Below, piece after piece: positions 33,350 to 41,278 of a stretch of DNA of 64,000 nt; position 1 is the stretch's first letter, and every line of letters begins with the position of its first letter. Both the position numbers and the translations under genes were made by a program. Source of the DNA: Streptomyces lacrimifluminis. Its GTDB lineage: Bacteria > Actinomycetota > Actinomycetes > Streptomycetales > Streptomycetaceae. Under the pieces are notes generated by a model. It was given only the letters and a program-made list of their open reading frames with translations. It did no database searches and was not told the DNA's origin. Where the stretch lies: contig NZ_BMMU01000005.1 in assembly GCF_014646095.1 (NCBI RefSeq), positions 51,005-115,004 of the forward strand, given 5' to 3'.

Positions 33350-33952
33350 TCAGTCCCCGCGCGCGGAGGGCGGATGCGGCAGCCGGTCGGCGGCGACCAC
33401 TCCTTCGAGGTAGCCACGGGCCCGCTCGGTCCGTGGATACGCGTCCAGGAGCCGCCAGAAGCGGGGCCCGTGCCCGGGGACCAGCAGATGCGCCAGCTCA
33501 TGGAGGAGGACGTAGTCGACGACGTACTCGGGCATGCCCTGCAGCCGGTGCGACAGGCGGATGCTGCCCTCGGCCGGGGTGCACGAGCCCCAGCGCGTGT
33601 TCTGGTTGGTGACCCAGCGTACGGAGGTCGGCCGGGCGCGGCCGTCGAAGTACTGGGCCGACAGCTGCTCGGCACGCTCGGCCAGCTCATTGTCACCGGG
33701 CACCCGTTTGTTCTTGCTCTCCTGGGCGGCCAGTTTGTCGAGCATGACGGTCACCCAGCGCTGTTCCTCGGCCTCGGACATCCGGGCGGGGATGAGCACG
33801 ACGGTGCGATCGCCCTCGCGGTACGCGGAGACCGTCCGGCGTCGCCGGGCGCTCCTGCGAACCTCGATCGCGCTCGCCCCCGAGCCGCTCGGCGGCTGGC
33901 TCGTCGTACTGCGCTGTGGGTTTCCGGCGCGGTGCAGTGGGTCGGCGGGCAC
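33350..33952 (-). CDS. YgjP/DUF45-type zinc metallopeptidase
   Basis: The zinc motif is complete: YVLLHELAHLLVPGHGPRFW, with HExxH and a downstream His. The upstream WVTNQNTRWGSCTPAEG, with the WGSC signature, is diagnostic for this family. The protein has 200 residues, with an arginine-rich stretch (RRSARRRRTV) near residue 33. The first 30 residues could be an overextension. Substrates are unknown; relatives are linked to SprT-like DNA-protein crosslink repair. It is divergent from the ThiF-like gene with about 230 bases between. Confidence 0.85.
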   Translation of the reverse strand: MPADPLHRAGNPQRSTTSQPPSGSGASAIEVRRSARRRRTVSAYREGDRTVVLIPARMSEAEEQRWVTVMLDKLAAQESKNKRVPGDNELAERAEQLSAQYFDGRARPTSVRWVTNQNTRWGSCTPAEGSIRLSHRLQGMPEYVVDYVLLHELAHLLVPGHGPRFWRLLDAYPRTERARGYLEGVVAADRLPHPPSARGD

Positions 33953-34054
33953 GGCACGACGTTACCCGCTGTGCACGGAGGAAGTCTTGACTCCGGCGCG
34001 GTTCGGCAGCGATCCCCACCATGCGTTTGATTTGTACGACGAATACCCACCGCC

Positions 34055-34063
34055 TGTGGACAA
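34055..34063 (-). other. DnaA-box match TTGTCCACA
   Basis: The reverse complement of TGTGGACAA lies in the divergent intergenic region between the YgjP-like and ThiF-like genes. It is an exact match to the DnaA box preferred in Streptomyces. One of three exact boxes in this window, all between genes. Confidence 0.5.
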
Positions 34064-34180
34064 CTTTCGACGCCCGATGAGCAAACCGGGCATGCTGACA
34101 TCCGTCGGCGGACGAGCACCGACATCCACTGACAAACAGTGACATTCAATGGGGATTTTCTCTGGCTACGGGGGCCTGCC

Positions 34181-35491
34181 ATGCGATCAACCACCACACC
34201 TGCACCTGCGTCGGACACGACTGTCGCACTGTCGGCCACAAGCCCCTCGGGCGAGACCCGCCCACGTGTCAGTCACCCGATGATGAAGGGCGCGCTGCGC
34301 AGCGGCTGGCGGGATCTGAACACGGTGCAGTTCGGGATGACACCCGCCCATGCGATGACGCTCGGCCCGATGGACACGGCGACAGGCAGTTTCCTGAGCC
34401 TGCTCGACGGCACTCGCGGACTGCCGCGCCTCCATGACGAAGGACACCGCATGGATCTGCCGGCCGCCCATGTCGACGGACTGGTGGAGCGGCTGAGCGA
34501 GGCCGGCCTCCTCGACGACGCGACAGGCGGCGGCCCGGCCGTCGAAACGCTGCGCGGCAAGACAAAGGTTCTGGAGCGGCTGGCGCCCGATCTGGCCTCC
34601 CTCTCCCTGGTCGCGCAGACACCGGGTGAGGCGATGGCACGGCTGGCCGCTCGCAGGTCGCTGCGTGTGCAGGTCCGAGGCGCCGGCCGGGTCGGCGCAG
34701 TGGTGGCCTCACTGCTGGCGGGCGCGGGTGTGGGCCACGTCGATGTGCGCGACGGCGGCGTGGTCGAGCCCTGGGACGTCTCGCCAGGTGGCCTGCCCGT
34801 CGATTCCGTCGGCGAACGCCGGGACGAGTCCGCGCGACGCGCTGCCCGAAGGTCGGCCCCGGACCGTCCCCCACGGCGTACGGCCGCTCAGTCACCGCCC
34901 GGCGCGAACGACCCCGGTCTCTCCCTGGTGATCCTCGCCCCACGCGACGACCTCGCCGTGCATGCCCCCGACCCGGCCGCAGCAGAAGCACTCGTGACCT
35001 CGGGCACACCGCATCTGTACGCGGGCGTCGTGGAAGGAACCGGCATCGTGGGCCCCCTCGTCCTGCCGGGCGAGACGGCCTGCGCCGGGTGTCTGGACCG
35101 GTGGCGCGTCGACCGGGACCCGGTCTGGCCGCGCCTGGTGGCACAGTGGCGTTCCGCACGTCCACGCCAGGTCAGGGCCTGTGATCTGGCCCTGGCGACG
35201 ACGGTCGCGGGCCTGACCGCGAGCCACGCGCTGGCCTTCCTTGACGGCAGGACGCCGTCCACCGCGGGCGCCCGCTGGGAGGTCTCCGTACCCGGGCTCG
35301 ACTGGCACGCACGCCCGGTCTGGGCACACCCCGCATGCCCCTGCGGTGCCGAGGAGAAGGGTAAGAAGGAGGAACACACCTCGGAGGACGGGGAGTCGCA
35401 CGAGACAATGGCGGAGCAACGGCCGTCGACGGAGTTACGCCGTAAGGCACACGCGGCGCGGCTGTCCGGAACTTGGAGGGCTCATGTCTGA
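34181..35491 (+). CDS. ThiF/E1-like protein with degenerate nucleotide site
   Basis: The central Rossmann part (VQVRGAGRVGAVVASLLAGA, then VDVRDGGVVEPWDVSPGG) looks like an E1/ThiF adenylation fold. The canonical Arg and Asp residues after the loop are replaced, and an Arg/Pro-rich segment interrupts. Zinc-type cysteines remain: ETACAGCLDRW and HPACPCGAEE. The first 150 residues form a helical domain, HAMTLGPMDTATGSFLSLLD, of a kind that may bind a peptide partner. ATG 34181 is chosen. It ends 8 bases inside the ABC1-kinase gene, so both are coupled. Equivalent in place to Rv3196. Activity is uncertain. Confidence 0.7.
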   Translation: MRSTTTPAPASDTTVALSATSPSGETRPRVSHPMMKGALRSGWRDLNTVQFGMTPAHAMTLGPMDTATGSFLSLLDGTRGLPRLHDEGHRMDLPAAHVDGLVERLSEAGLLDDATGGGPAVETLRGKTKVLERLAPDLASLSLVAQTPGEAMARLAARRSLRVQVRGAGRVGAVVASLLAGAGVGHVDVRDGGVVEPWDVSPGGLPVDSVGERRDESARRAARRSAPDRPPRRTAAQSPPGANDPGLSLVILAPRDDLAVHAPDPAAAEALVTSGTPHLYAGVVEGTGIVGPLVLPGETACAGCLDRWRVDRDPVWPRLVAQWRSARPRQVRACDLALATTVAGLTASHALAFLDGRTPSTAGARWEVSVPGLDWHARPVWAHPACPCGAEEKGKKEEHTSEDGESHETMAEQRPSTELRRKAHAARLSGTWRAHV

Positions 35492-36848
35492 TCTTCCCCG
35501 GAAGGCGGTCACCCGTACCGCCAAGCTCGCCGCGCTCCCGCTCGGCATCGCCGGGCGGGCAACCTGGGGACTCGGCAAACGGATCGTCGGCGAGTCGGCG
35601 GACATCGTCGGCCGCGAGCTGCAACAGCGCACGGCGGAACAGTTGTTCAAGGTGCTCGGCGAGCTCAAGGGCGGTGCGATGAAGTTCGGGCAGGCCCTGT
35701 CCGTCTTCGAGTCGGCCCTGCCCGAGGAGGTCGCGGGCCCCTACCGCGCGGCGCTGACGAAGCTCCAGGAAGCGGCCCCGCCGATGCCTACACGCACGGT
35801 GCACTCGGTACTGGAGGCACGGCTCGGCGCGGACTGGCAGGACCTGTTCCTGGAGTTCCAGGACAAGCCGTCCGCCGCGGCCTCGATCGGCCAGGTGCAT
35901 CGGGGGGTGTGGCACGACGGACGCAAGGTCGCGGTCAAGGTGCAGTATCCGGGCGCCGGCGAGGCACTGCTCTCCGACCTGACCCAGCTCAGCCGCTTCG
36001 CCCGCCTGTTGGGGCCCCTCATCCCCGGGATGGACATCAAACCGCTCATCGCCGAGCTCCGGGACCGTGTCTCGGAGGAGCTCGACTACGGCCTGGAGGC
36101 CCAGGCCCAGCGGACCCACGCGGAGGAGTTCACGGACGATCCGGACGTCGTGGTACCGGCCGTCGTCCACCAGTGCGAGCAGGTTCTGGTGACGGAGTGG
36201 ATCGACGGCATACCGATGTCGGAGGTGATCACCGACGGTACGCAGGAGCAGCGCGACCGCGCGGGCCAACTGCTGGCCCGGTTCCTCTTCTCGGGCCCCG
36301 CCCGCACCGGTCTCCTGCACGCCGACCCGCACCCCGGCAACTTCCGACTGCTGCCCGGCGGCCCGGCCGGCAAGGACGACTGGCGACTGGGCGTACTGGA
36401 CTTCGGTACGGTCGACCGCCTCCCGGGCGGGCTGCCCACGACGATCGGCGACTCCCTGCGCCTGACCCTGGACGGCCAGGCAGAGGCTGTCTACGAGGCC
36501 CTCTGCGCGGAGGGTTTCGTCAAGGACTCGATCGACCTGGATCCCGACGCGGTACTCGACTACCTCCTGCCGATCATCGAACCGGCCCAGGCGGACGAGT
36601 TCACCTTCACCCGAGGATGGATGCGCAGCCAGGCGGCCCGCATAGCCGACCCGCGCTCCCCCGCACACCAACTGGGCAAGCGCCTCAACCTGCCCCCGTC
36701 GTACCTGCTGATACACCGCGTGACCTTGAGCACCATCGGTGTCCTGTGCCAACTGGGAGCGACGGTCCGCATGCGCGCGGAACTGGAGGAGTGGCTGCCG
36801 GGATTCCTGCCGGAGGCCGAAGAGGAGTCCGCGGCTGCCGAGGCATGA
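35484..36848 (+). CDS. ABC1/UbiB-family atypical kinase
   Basis: ATG 35484 has TTGGAGGG upstream; 454 residues. Diagnostic motifs: the KxGQ segment GGAMKFGQALSVFES, the Ala-rich loop SAAASIGQVHRG, VAVKVQYPG with the ATP-binding Lys, LHADPHPGNF and LDFGTVDR. UbiB-type proteins act in lipid or quinone metabolism by ATP hydrolysis rather than classical kinase activity. M. tuberculosis Rv3197 sits in the same place next to whiB7 and is reported to affect macrolide tolerance as I recall; that is context, not proof for this gene. Confidence 0.93.
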   Translation: MSDLPRKAVTRTAKLAALPLGIAGRATWGLGKRIVGESADIVGRELQQRTAEQLFKVLGELKGGAMKFGQALSVFESALPEEVAGPYRAALTKLQEAAPPMPTRTVHSVLEARLGADWQDLFLEFQDKPSAAASIGQVHRGVWHDGRKVAVKVQYPGAGEALLSDLTQLSRFARLLGPLIPGMDIKPLIAELRDRVSEELDYGLEAQAQRTHAEEFTDDPDVVVPAVVHQCEQVLVTEWIDGIPMSEVITDGTQEQRDRAGQLLARFLFSGPARTGLLHADPHPGNFRLLPGGPAGKDDWRLGVLDFGTVDRLPGGLPTTIGDSLRLTLDGQAEAVYEALCAEGFVKDSIDLDPDAVLDYLLPIIEPAQADEFTFTRGWMRSQAARIADPRSPAHQLGKRLNLPPSYLLIHRVTLSTIGVLCQLGATVRMRAELEEWLPGFLPEAEEESAAAEA

Positions 36849-36855
36849 GCCGACT

Positions 36856-37071
36856 TCACCACCAGGCCGAGTCCAGCCGCCCCTCGATCGCCCTGAGGTT
36901 CTCCCGGGCACAGGTGTCGCAGAGGTGGTGACGCGTTCCGTTCTCCATCGAGCAGGTCCAGGTCAACGGCAGGCTCTCGGCCTGTGTACCGCAGCGGGCG
37001 CACACGACGGGGCGGGAGTCCGTCGAGGAACCGGCATCCTCACCGCCACTGCTGCTGGGAAGACTCGTCAC
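36856..37071 (-). CDS. Small zinc-ribbon protein, 71 aa
   Basis: Starts at GTG 37071; upstream codons are an arginine-rich chance extension. Two CxxC pairs, VVCARCGTQ and HHLCDTCARE, with a further Cys (WTCSMENG) between, form a probable zinc ribbon. The C-terminus is LRAIEGRLDSAWW. Convergent with the ABC1-kinase gene with only seven bases between. Conserved in streptomycetes at this site in my memory; function unknown. Confidence 0.7.
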   Translation of the reverse strand: MTSLPSSSGGEDAGSSTDSRPVVCARCGTQAESLPLTWTCSMENGTRHHLCDTCARENLRAIEGRLDSAWW

Positions 37072-37117
37072 CCGGCGACGATATCGCCGTGGCCGACGGC
37101 CGGGAGGGCGCAACGCA

Positions 37118-37157
37118 CCGCGGGGGTCGGTCCGTTCTGACGGACCGACCCCCGCGG
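37118..37157 (-). terminator. 17-bp perfect stem terminator
   Basis: Bases 37118-37134 and 37141-37157 are perfect complements around TTCTGA. It follows the stop of the 107-aa gene of the wblC operon by 37 bases. Confidence 0.85.
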
Positions 37158-37193
37158 GAAGTGGCTGCTGTTACTGCAGAGCTGCCGTGGTCG

Positions 37194-37517
37194 TTACTGC
37201 ATGACCGCCATGGCAAGCGCACGGCGGGCACGCAGCGAGGCGCGCTCGGCTCGGCGCTGGAGCCGACGGGCGGTCACCACGCGGTGTGCTTGGCGATCCC
37301 GCTCGGCCTCCTGAAGGCGGTCGTGCATATGCGCACGAGCCAGGGCTTCTGGGATGAGTTGCATCTCTCGGGTCCTGTTCTGGCGCGAGTCGTTCGCACC
37401 GGTGGTGGTGAAGTCCGGGGTCGCGGAGCCGACGGGCTCGCTGGTGGTCGGCGTCATCGGGGCCTGCTTCTGGGGGTCGTGCGTGAAGGGGCGGTCGATC
37501 GTTCCTGTGATGTTCAT
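37194..37517 (-). CDS. Conserved hypothetical protein coupled to wblC, 107 aa
   Basis: The ATG at 37517 overlaps the wblC stop (ATGA). The N-terminal half is polar and disordered. The C-terminal half is a long basic helix (HDRLQEAERDRQAHRVVTAR, then RLQRRAERASLRARRALAM) suited to binding RNA, DNA or the ribosome. No family is recognised. Because it is translated together with WblC it should be induced by the same antibiotics, so a helper role is plausible. Confidence 0.7.
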   Translation of the reverse strand: MNITGTIDRPFTHDPQKQAPMTPTTSEPVGSATPDFTTTGANDSRQNRTREMQLIPEALARAHMHDRLQEAERDRQAHRVVTARRLQRRAERASLRARRALAMAVMQ

Positions 37518-37882
37518 GCTGTGACCGGGTTCTTGCGCGGACGGCCACGGGGCCGCTTGCGGGCCACAACGACACCCTGGACGAACAGCTCGCCACCCCA
37601 GACGCCCCAGGGCTCACGCCGCTCCTTGGCGCCGGCGAGGCAGGCCTCCATCAGCGGGCAGGTACGGCAGAGGGACTTGGCGTACTCGACGTCGGCCGGC
37701 GACTCGGCGAAGAAGACCTCCGGGTCGTAGGAACGGCAGGGGACGGGTACGCCGAGGTTCTCGATGGCGTCGTCGAGCGCGGTGAGCGCAGTGAGCGGGA
37801 TCAAGGTGCAGTCCTCCGTGAGGCCGGGCGGGGGGATCGTTTCGGAAGGCGGTACTGACGGGGCGTGCGCTTCGAGTTGCAC
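37514..37882 (-). CDS. wblC: WblC (WhiB7-type) iron-sulfur transcription regulator of antibiotic resistance
   Basis: Controls intrinsic resistance to ribosome-targeting antibiotics with the principal sigma factor. The four cluster-binding cysteines are C49, C72, C75 and C81. The turn GVWGG is at 93-97, inside EPWGVWGGELF, and the DNA-binding AT-hook RGRPR is at 112-116; together these identify the WhiB7 branch. GTG 37882 is the start. A second gene overlaps its stop. The roughly 600-base leader holds an upstream ORF and an attenuator (separate entries), so expression is set by transcription read-through. Confidence 0.96.
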   Translation of the reverse strand: MQLEAHAPSVPPSETIPPPGLTEDCTLIPLTALTALDDAIENLGVPVPCRSYDPEVFFAESPADVEYAKSLCRTCPLMEACLAGAKERREPWGVWGGELFVQGVVVARKRPRGRPRKNPVTA

Positions 37883-37992
37883 GGTTTGTTTTCCTCGTCT
37901 GGTCGTTCCGGCCCTGTGGGGCCGGGTGCGGCTGGTACCGGCGGGTTTTCTCTTGTCCCCGAGGCCCCTTCACTCCGTCGTCCCCGTTCGGG

Positions 37993-38036
37993 GAAAACAG
38001 AAGGGCCGCGGATCCCGGATGGGGTTCCGCGGCCCT
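37993..38036 (-). terminator. Attenuator-type intrinsic terminator in wblC leader
   Basis: On the minus strand AGGGCCGCGGA (38036-38026) pairs with TCCGCGGCCCT (38012-38002). A small inner CCC/GGG stem extends the hairpin. It is followed at once by TCTGTTTTCCCC, a T-tract that is rare in Streptomyces. It lies 110 bases before wblC and 20 bases after the upstream ORF, the position expected for an attenuator. Confidence 0.85.
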
Positions 38037-38056
38037 GAAGGCGCCGGCCTGATCGA

Positions 38057-38380
38057 TCAGGCTGGATCACTCCAGGGTTCTGGCCCACGGAAGGCCCACA
38101 TCGTGTGGTGCTGCGTCGTCTGCTTGAGGGATCCGGCACCGGCCGCAAAGGCATAGGCCGGGGCCTTTGCCTCTACTGCTCCTGCTTCCAGTGCCTTGCT
38201 CGGTCGCTCATTGCGCTCACGGACAGGGAGACCCGCGAGAGACACGGAGGACGCCAGCCGGACGGCAGGAATGCCGGGCAGACCGGTGCCCAGGTTCGAG
38301 ACGCCGAGCATGCACAGGGAGACGGTCGAGAGATCGGTCATTTTGACCGTGCTGACAGAGCTGGTGTTGATGCTGATCAC
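38057..38380 (-). CDS. wblC leader upstream ORF (107 codons)
   Basis: GTG 38380 has AGGAGG eight bases upstream, one of the strongest ribosome sites in the window. The peptide (start MISINTSSVSTVKMTDLSTV, end FRGPEPWSDPA) matches no family I know. It probably acts by being translated. Its stop lies 20 bases before the terminator stem. A stretch in its last codons (38082-38090, codons around FRGP) is complementary to the 5' arm of the terminator in eight of nine positions and could form an antiterminator. A ribosome reaching the end would block that helix and allow termination; slowed ribosomes would not. Confidence 0.75.
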   Translation of the reverse strand: MISINTSSVSTVKMTDLSTVSLCMLGVSNLGTGLPGIPAVRLASSVSLAGLPVRERNERPSKALEAGAVEAKAPAYAFAAGAGSLKQTTQHHTMWAFRGPEPWSDPA

Positions 38381-38498
38381 TGGACTCGCCTCCTCTCGGC
38401 GTCTTGGGGGACTGGGGTGAACCAGTCCAACGGATATACGACTATGAAGTACAGCACAGGGCGAGGTCTTCTGAGAAGACTCTGTTCCCGTGGCTAAG

Positions 38499-38528
38499 AA
38501 CCTATGGGGATCCCCGGGGCATGCGCAA
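38499..38528 (-). promoter_or_regulatory. Candidate wblC promoter
   Basis: On the minus strand TTGCGC (38528-38523), an 18-base spacer, then TAGGTT (38504-38499) fits a principal-sigma promoter. It lies about 110 bases before the upstream ORF. The AT-rich AAAAATAG just upstream could be a WblC contact. A 7-bp palindrome (38466-38480) follows it. Not experimentally placed. Confidence 0.45.
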
Positions 38529-38551
38529 ACTATTTTTCCGACGAGTTTGAA

Positions 38552-40747
38552 TCAGTCACTGCCACCCTCGCCCTCCACTTCCTGACCTGCACAGATGGCC
38601 AGAACATCGGATCCGTACCGGTTGAGCTTGCGCACTCCGACGCCGGGGATGCGGGCCAGCTCCCCTGCTTCGTCCGGGACGGTCTCCGCGATCGCCATCA
38701 GGGTCCTGTCGGTGAAGACGCAGAAGGCCGGCTGCCCACTGCGCGCCGCCTGGACCGCCCGCCACTCGCGCAGCCGCTCGTAGAGGCCCTCGTCCATGTC
38801 GGAGGGGCACTCGTCACAGCGCATCAGCTTCATCTCTCCCGCGTCGGTCAGGGTGCGCCCACAGACCCGGCAGCGGGCCGGGGTTCTCTGGGTCCGGCGC
38901 GGGGCTGCCCCGGGGCTGCCTCCGAAGCCGCGCACGATGCCACCGGAGCCTGCCGTGCCCGTCCGGGCGGCGGTGGTGACGGAACCGGGGCGCAGTCCGT
39001 CGAGGAAGCGGCTGGGACGGCGGTTCGGCCGGCCCCCGGGCGCGCGGGAGAGAGCCCAGGAGACGTGGAGGCGTTCTCGCGCGCGGGTCACCCCGACGTA
39101 CAGGAGGCGGCGTTCCTCCTCGATCTGTTCATCGGTCTTCGCGTAGGTGATCGGCATCATGCCCTCGGCGACTCCGACCAGGAAGACGACGTCCCATTCC
39201 AGGCCCTTGGCCGAGTGGAGGGAGGCGAGGGTGACGCCCTGGACGGTCGGGGCGTGCTGGGCGTTCGCCCGCTCGTCGAGTTCGGCGACGAGGTCGGCGA
39301 GTGCGGCGCCCGGTTTCGCAGTAGTGAAGTCCTGTGCGAGGTTCACCAGTGCGGCCAGCGACTCCCAGCGCTCCCTGACGGCACCGGAGCCGACGGGCGA
39401 CTGACTGGTCCAGCCCTCCCCCGACAGCACGGCACGCACCTGGGAGGGCAGGTCGACGACGTCGTCGAGGAGGGAGTCGTTGGCTCCGAAGCGGGCGGCG
39501 GCGCGCAGCGCGCTGATGGCCTTGCGCACCTCGGGCCGGTCGAAGAACCGTTCGGCGCCGCGCAGCTGGTAGGGGACCCCGGCGTCGGCGAGTGCCTGTT
39601 CGTACGTCTCGGACTGGGCGTTCGTCCGAACCAGGATGGCGATCTCGCTGGCCGGAACGCCACCGGCGACGAGGTCCCGGATACGGCGGGCGGCACCCTC
39701 GGCCTCGGCGGGTTCGTCGGCGTACTCGGTGTAGGCGGGTTCGGGTCCGGGGCCACGCTGGGAGATCAGTTCCAGACGGTGTTCCGCGGCCCGGCCCCGC
39801 GCCTGGGCGAGCAGGCCGTTGGCGAGGTGGACGATTTGGGGTGTGGAGCGGTAGTCGCGGACCAGTTTGACGACGGTGGCACCGGGGTGACGGGTACGGA
39901 AGTCGAGCAAATGATCAGGAGTTGCTCCGGTGAACGAATAGATCGTCTGGCTGGCGTCTCCGACCACGCACAGACTGTCCCTCTCCCCCAGCCACAGCTC
40001 CAGCAGCCGCTGCTGGAGCGGGCTGACGTCCTGGTACTCGTCGACCACGAAGTGCTGGTACTGGGAGCGGACCTGCTCGGCGATGTCGTGCCGGTCCTGG
40101 AGGACGGCGACGGTGAGCAGCAGGACGTCCTCGAAGTCGATGACGGAGCGGTCTCGCTTGACGTCCTCGTAGGTGGCGTAGATCTGGGCGATCTCGGCCG
40201 GGTCGCGGGGGGCGACTCGGCCGGACTTGGCGACGGCGGGCACGTAGTCGGCGGGGACGGTCTGGGTGACCTTGGACCATTCGATCTCGGCGGTGACGTC
40301 CCGCAGTTCGCCCCGGTCGAGGCGGATGCGGCAGGCGGCGGCGGCATCGGCGACGAGCTGGATCTTGCGGTCGACAAGGCGGGGCATGGAACCGCCGACG
40401 GCCTTCGGCCAGAAGTACTGGAGCTGGCGCAGCGCGGCGGAGTGGAAGGTACGCGCCTGGACTCCGCCGGCGCCGAGCTGGCGCAGGCGCCCGCGCATCT
40501 CGCCGGCGGCACGGTTGGTGAAGGTGACGGCGAGCACACTGGAGGGCTGGAGCATTCCGGCGCGTACGCCGTAGGCGATGCGGTGGGTGATCGCCCGGGT
40601 CTTTCCCGTGCCGGCACCTGCCAGCACGCACACCGGACCGTGCAGGGCGGTGGCCACCTCGCGCTGCTCGGGATCGAGTCCGTCGAGCACCGCGTCGGCC
40701 GAGTCCGGAACCTGCGGGAAGAGGGTGGAGTGCGTTGCTGCTGTCAC
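38552..40747 (-). CDS. uvrD2: UvrD2-type DNA helicase with HRDC domain
   Basis: Superfamily 1A 3'-5' helicase, 731 residues from GTG 40747. Motif I VLAGAGTGKTRAITHRIAYG, motif II FVVDEYQDVSPLQQR, motif III GDASQTIYSFTGA and motif VI VGVTRARERLHVSW are all present. The C-terminus holds the tetracysteine segment CRVCGRTLTD then MRCDECP and an HRDC domain (RIPGVGVRKLNRYG), the combination that defines actinobacterial UvrD2. The gene order wblC-uvrD2-mycoredoxin matches M. tuberculosis. The first codons are weakly supported by a ribosome site. Confidence 0.95.
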   Translation of the reverse strand: MTAATHSTLFPQVPDSADAVLDGLDPEQREVATALHGPVCVLAGAGTGKTRAITHRIAYGVRAGMLQPSSVLAVTFTNRAAGEMRGRLRQLGAGGVQARTFHSAALRQLQYFWPKAVGGSMPRLVDRKIQLVADAAAACRIRLDRGELRDVTAEIEWSKVTQTVPADYVPAVAKSGRVAPRDPAEIAQIYATYEDVKRDRSVIDFEDVLLLTVAVLQDRHDIAEQVRSQYQHFVVDEYQDVSPLQQRLLELWLGERDSLCVVGDASQTIYSFTGATPDHLLDFRTRHPGATVVKLVRDYRSTPQIVHLANGLLAQARGRAAEHRLELISQRGPGPEPAYTEYADEPAEAEGAARRIRDLVAGGVPASEIAILVRTNAQSETYEQALADAGVPYQLRGAERFFDRPEVRKAISALRAAARFGANDSLLDDVVDLPSQVRAVLSGEGWTSQSPVGSGAVRERWESLAALVNLAQDFTTAKPGAALADLVAELDERANAQHAPTVQGVTLASLHSAKGLEWDVVFLVGVAEGMMPITYAKTDEQIEEERRLLYVGVTRARERLHVSWALSRAPGGRPNRRPSRFLDGLRPGSVTTAARTGTAGSGGIVRGFGGSPGAAPRRTQRTPARCRVCGRTLTDAGEMKLMRCDECPSDMDEGLYERLREWRAVQAARSGQPAFCVFTDRTLMAIAETVPDEAGELARIPGVGVRKLNRYGSDVLAICAGQEVEGEGGSD

Positions 40748-40786
40748 ACGGCCATGCTGCCAGGTCGCCGGAGACGGGTGAGCCGG

Positions 40787-40795
40787 TTGTCCACA
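40787..40795 (+). other. DnaA-box match TTGTCCACA
   Basis: Exact Streptomyces-type DnaA box in the divergent intergenic region between uvrD2 and the mycoredoxin gene, 53 bases upstream of the sigma-R promoter. Confidence 0.5.
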
Positions 40796-40847
40796 GGCAG
40801 CCCCTTGCAGTCGTACTAATGCGGCAGGCGCCCTCTCGGACACCGCG

Positions 40848-40873
40848 GGAATGGTGGCCGGGCCGCGTACGTT
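40848..40873 (+). promoter_or_regulatory. Sigma-R-dependent promoter of the mycoredoxin gene
   Basis: GGAAT (40848-40852), an 18-base spacer, and GTT (40871-40873) match the consensus exactly. Transcription should start near 40880, about 40 bases before the ATG. It places the mycoredoxin gene in the SigR regulon. Confidence 0.88.
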
Positions 40874-40922
40874 CCACCACAGCGAGCACCCGTCCCCCGA
40901 ACTGCTGAGGAGCGCGAGAGAC

Positions 40923-41180
40923 ATGCCGGGCACTGTGACGATGTACAGCACCACGTGGTGCGGATACTGCCGTCGGCTGAAGAGCCAGATGGACCGCGAG
41001 GGCATCGCGTACAACGAGATCAACATCGAGCACGACCCGGACTCCGCAGCGTTCGTGGAGAAGGCGAACGGCGGCAACCAGACGGTTCCGACGGTGCTGG
41101 TGGTTCCCTCCAACGACGGCCCGGAGGTCGTGATGACGAACCCGAGCCTCGCGCAGGTGAAGCAGGCTCTCGGCGCCTGA
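40923..41180 (+). CDS. mrx1: Mycoredoxin (glutaredoxin-fold mycothiol-dependent oxidoreductase)
   Basis: An 85-residue glutaredoxin fold with active site CGYC (C13-C16) in TTWCGYCRRLKSQM, the actinobacterial Mrx1 signature. TVPTVLVV supplies the cis-Pro loop. It reduces mycothiol-mixed disulfides. ATG 40923 follows GAGGAG at the right distance. A perfect sigma-R promoter precedes it, tying it to the rsrA-sigR pair at 10 kb. Divergent from uvrD2. Confidence 0.95.
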   Translation: MPGTVTMYSTTWCGYCRRLKSQMDREGIAYNEINIEHDPDSAAFVEKANGGNQTVPTVLVVPSNDGPEVVMTNPSLAQVKQALGA

Positions 41181-41278
41181 CCCGCGTGTCCCGGACCCCC
41201 GACCGGCCCGGCGGCCGTGCGGGGGTCTTCGCGTGCCCGGCACGTCGGCGGGACCGGCTCAGGGGCCGGCCTCGCGCG

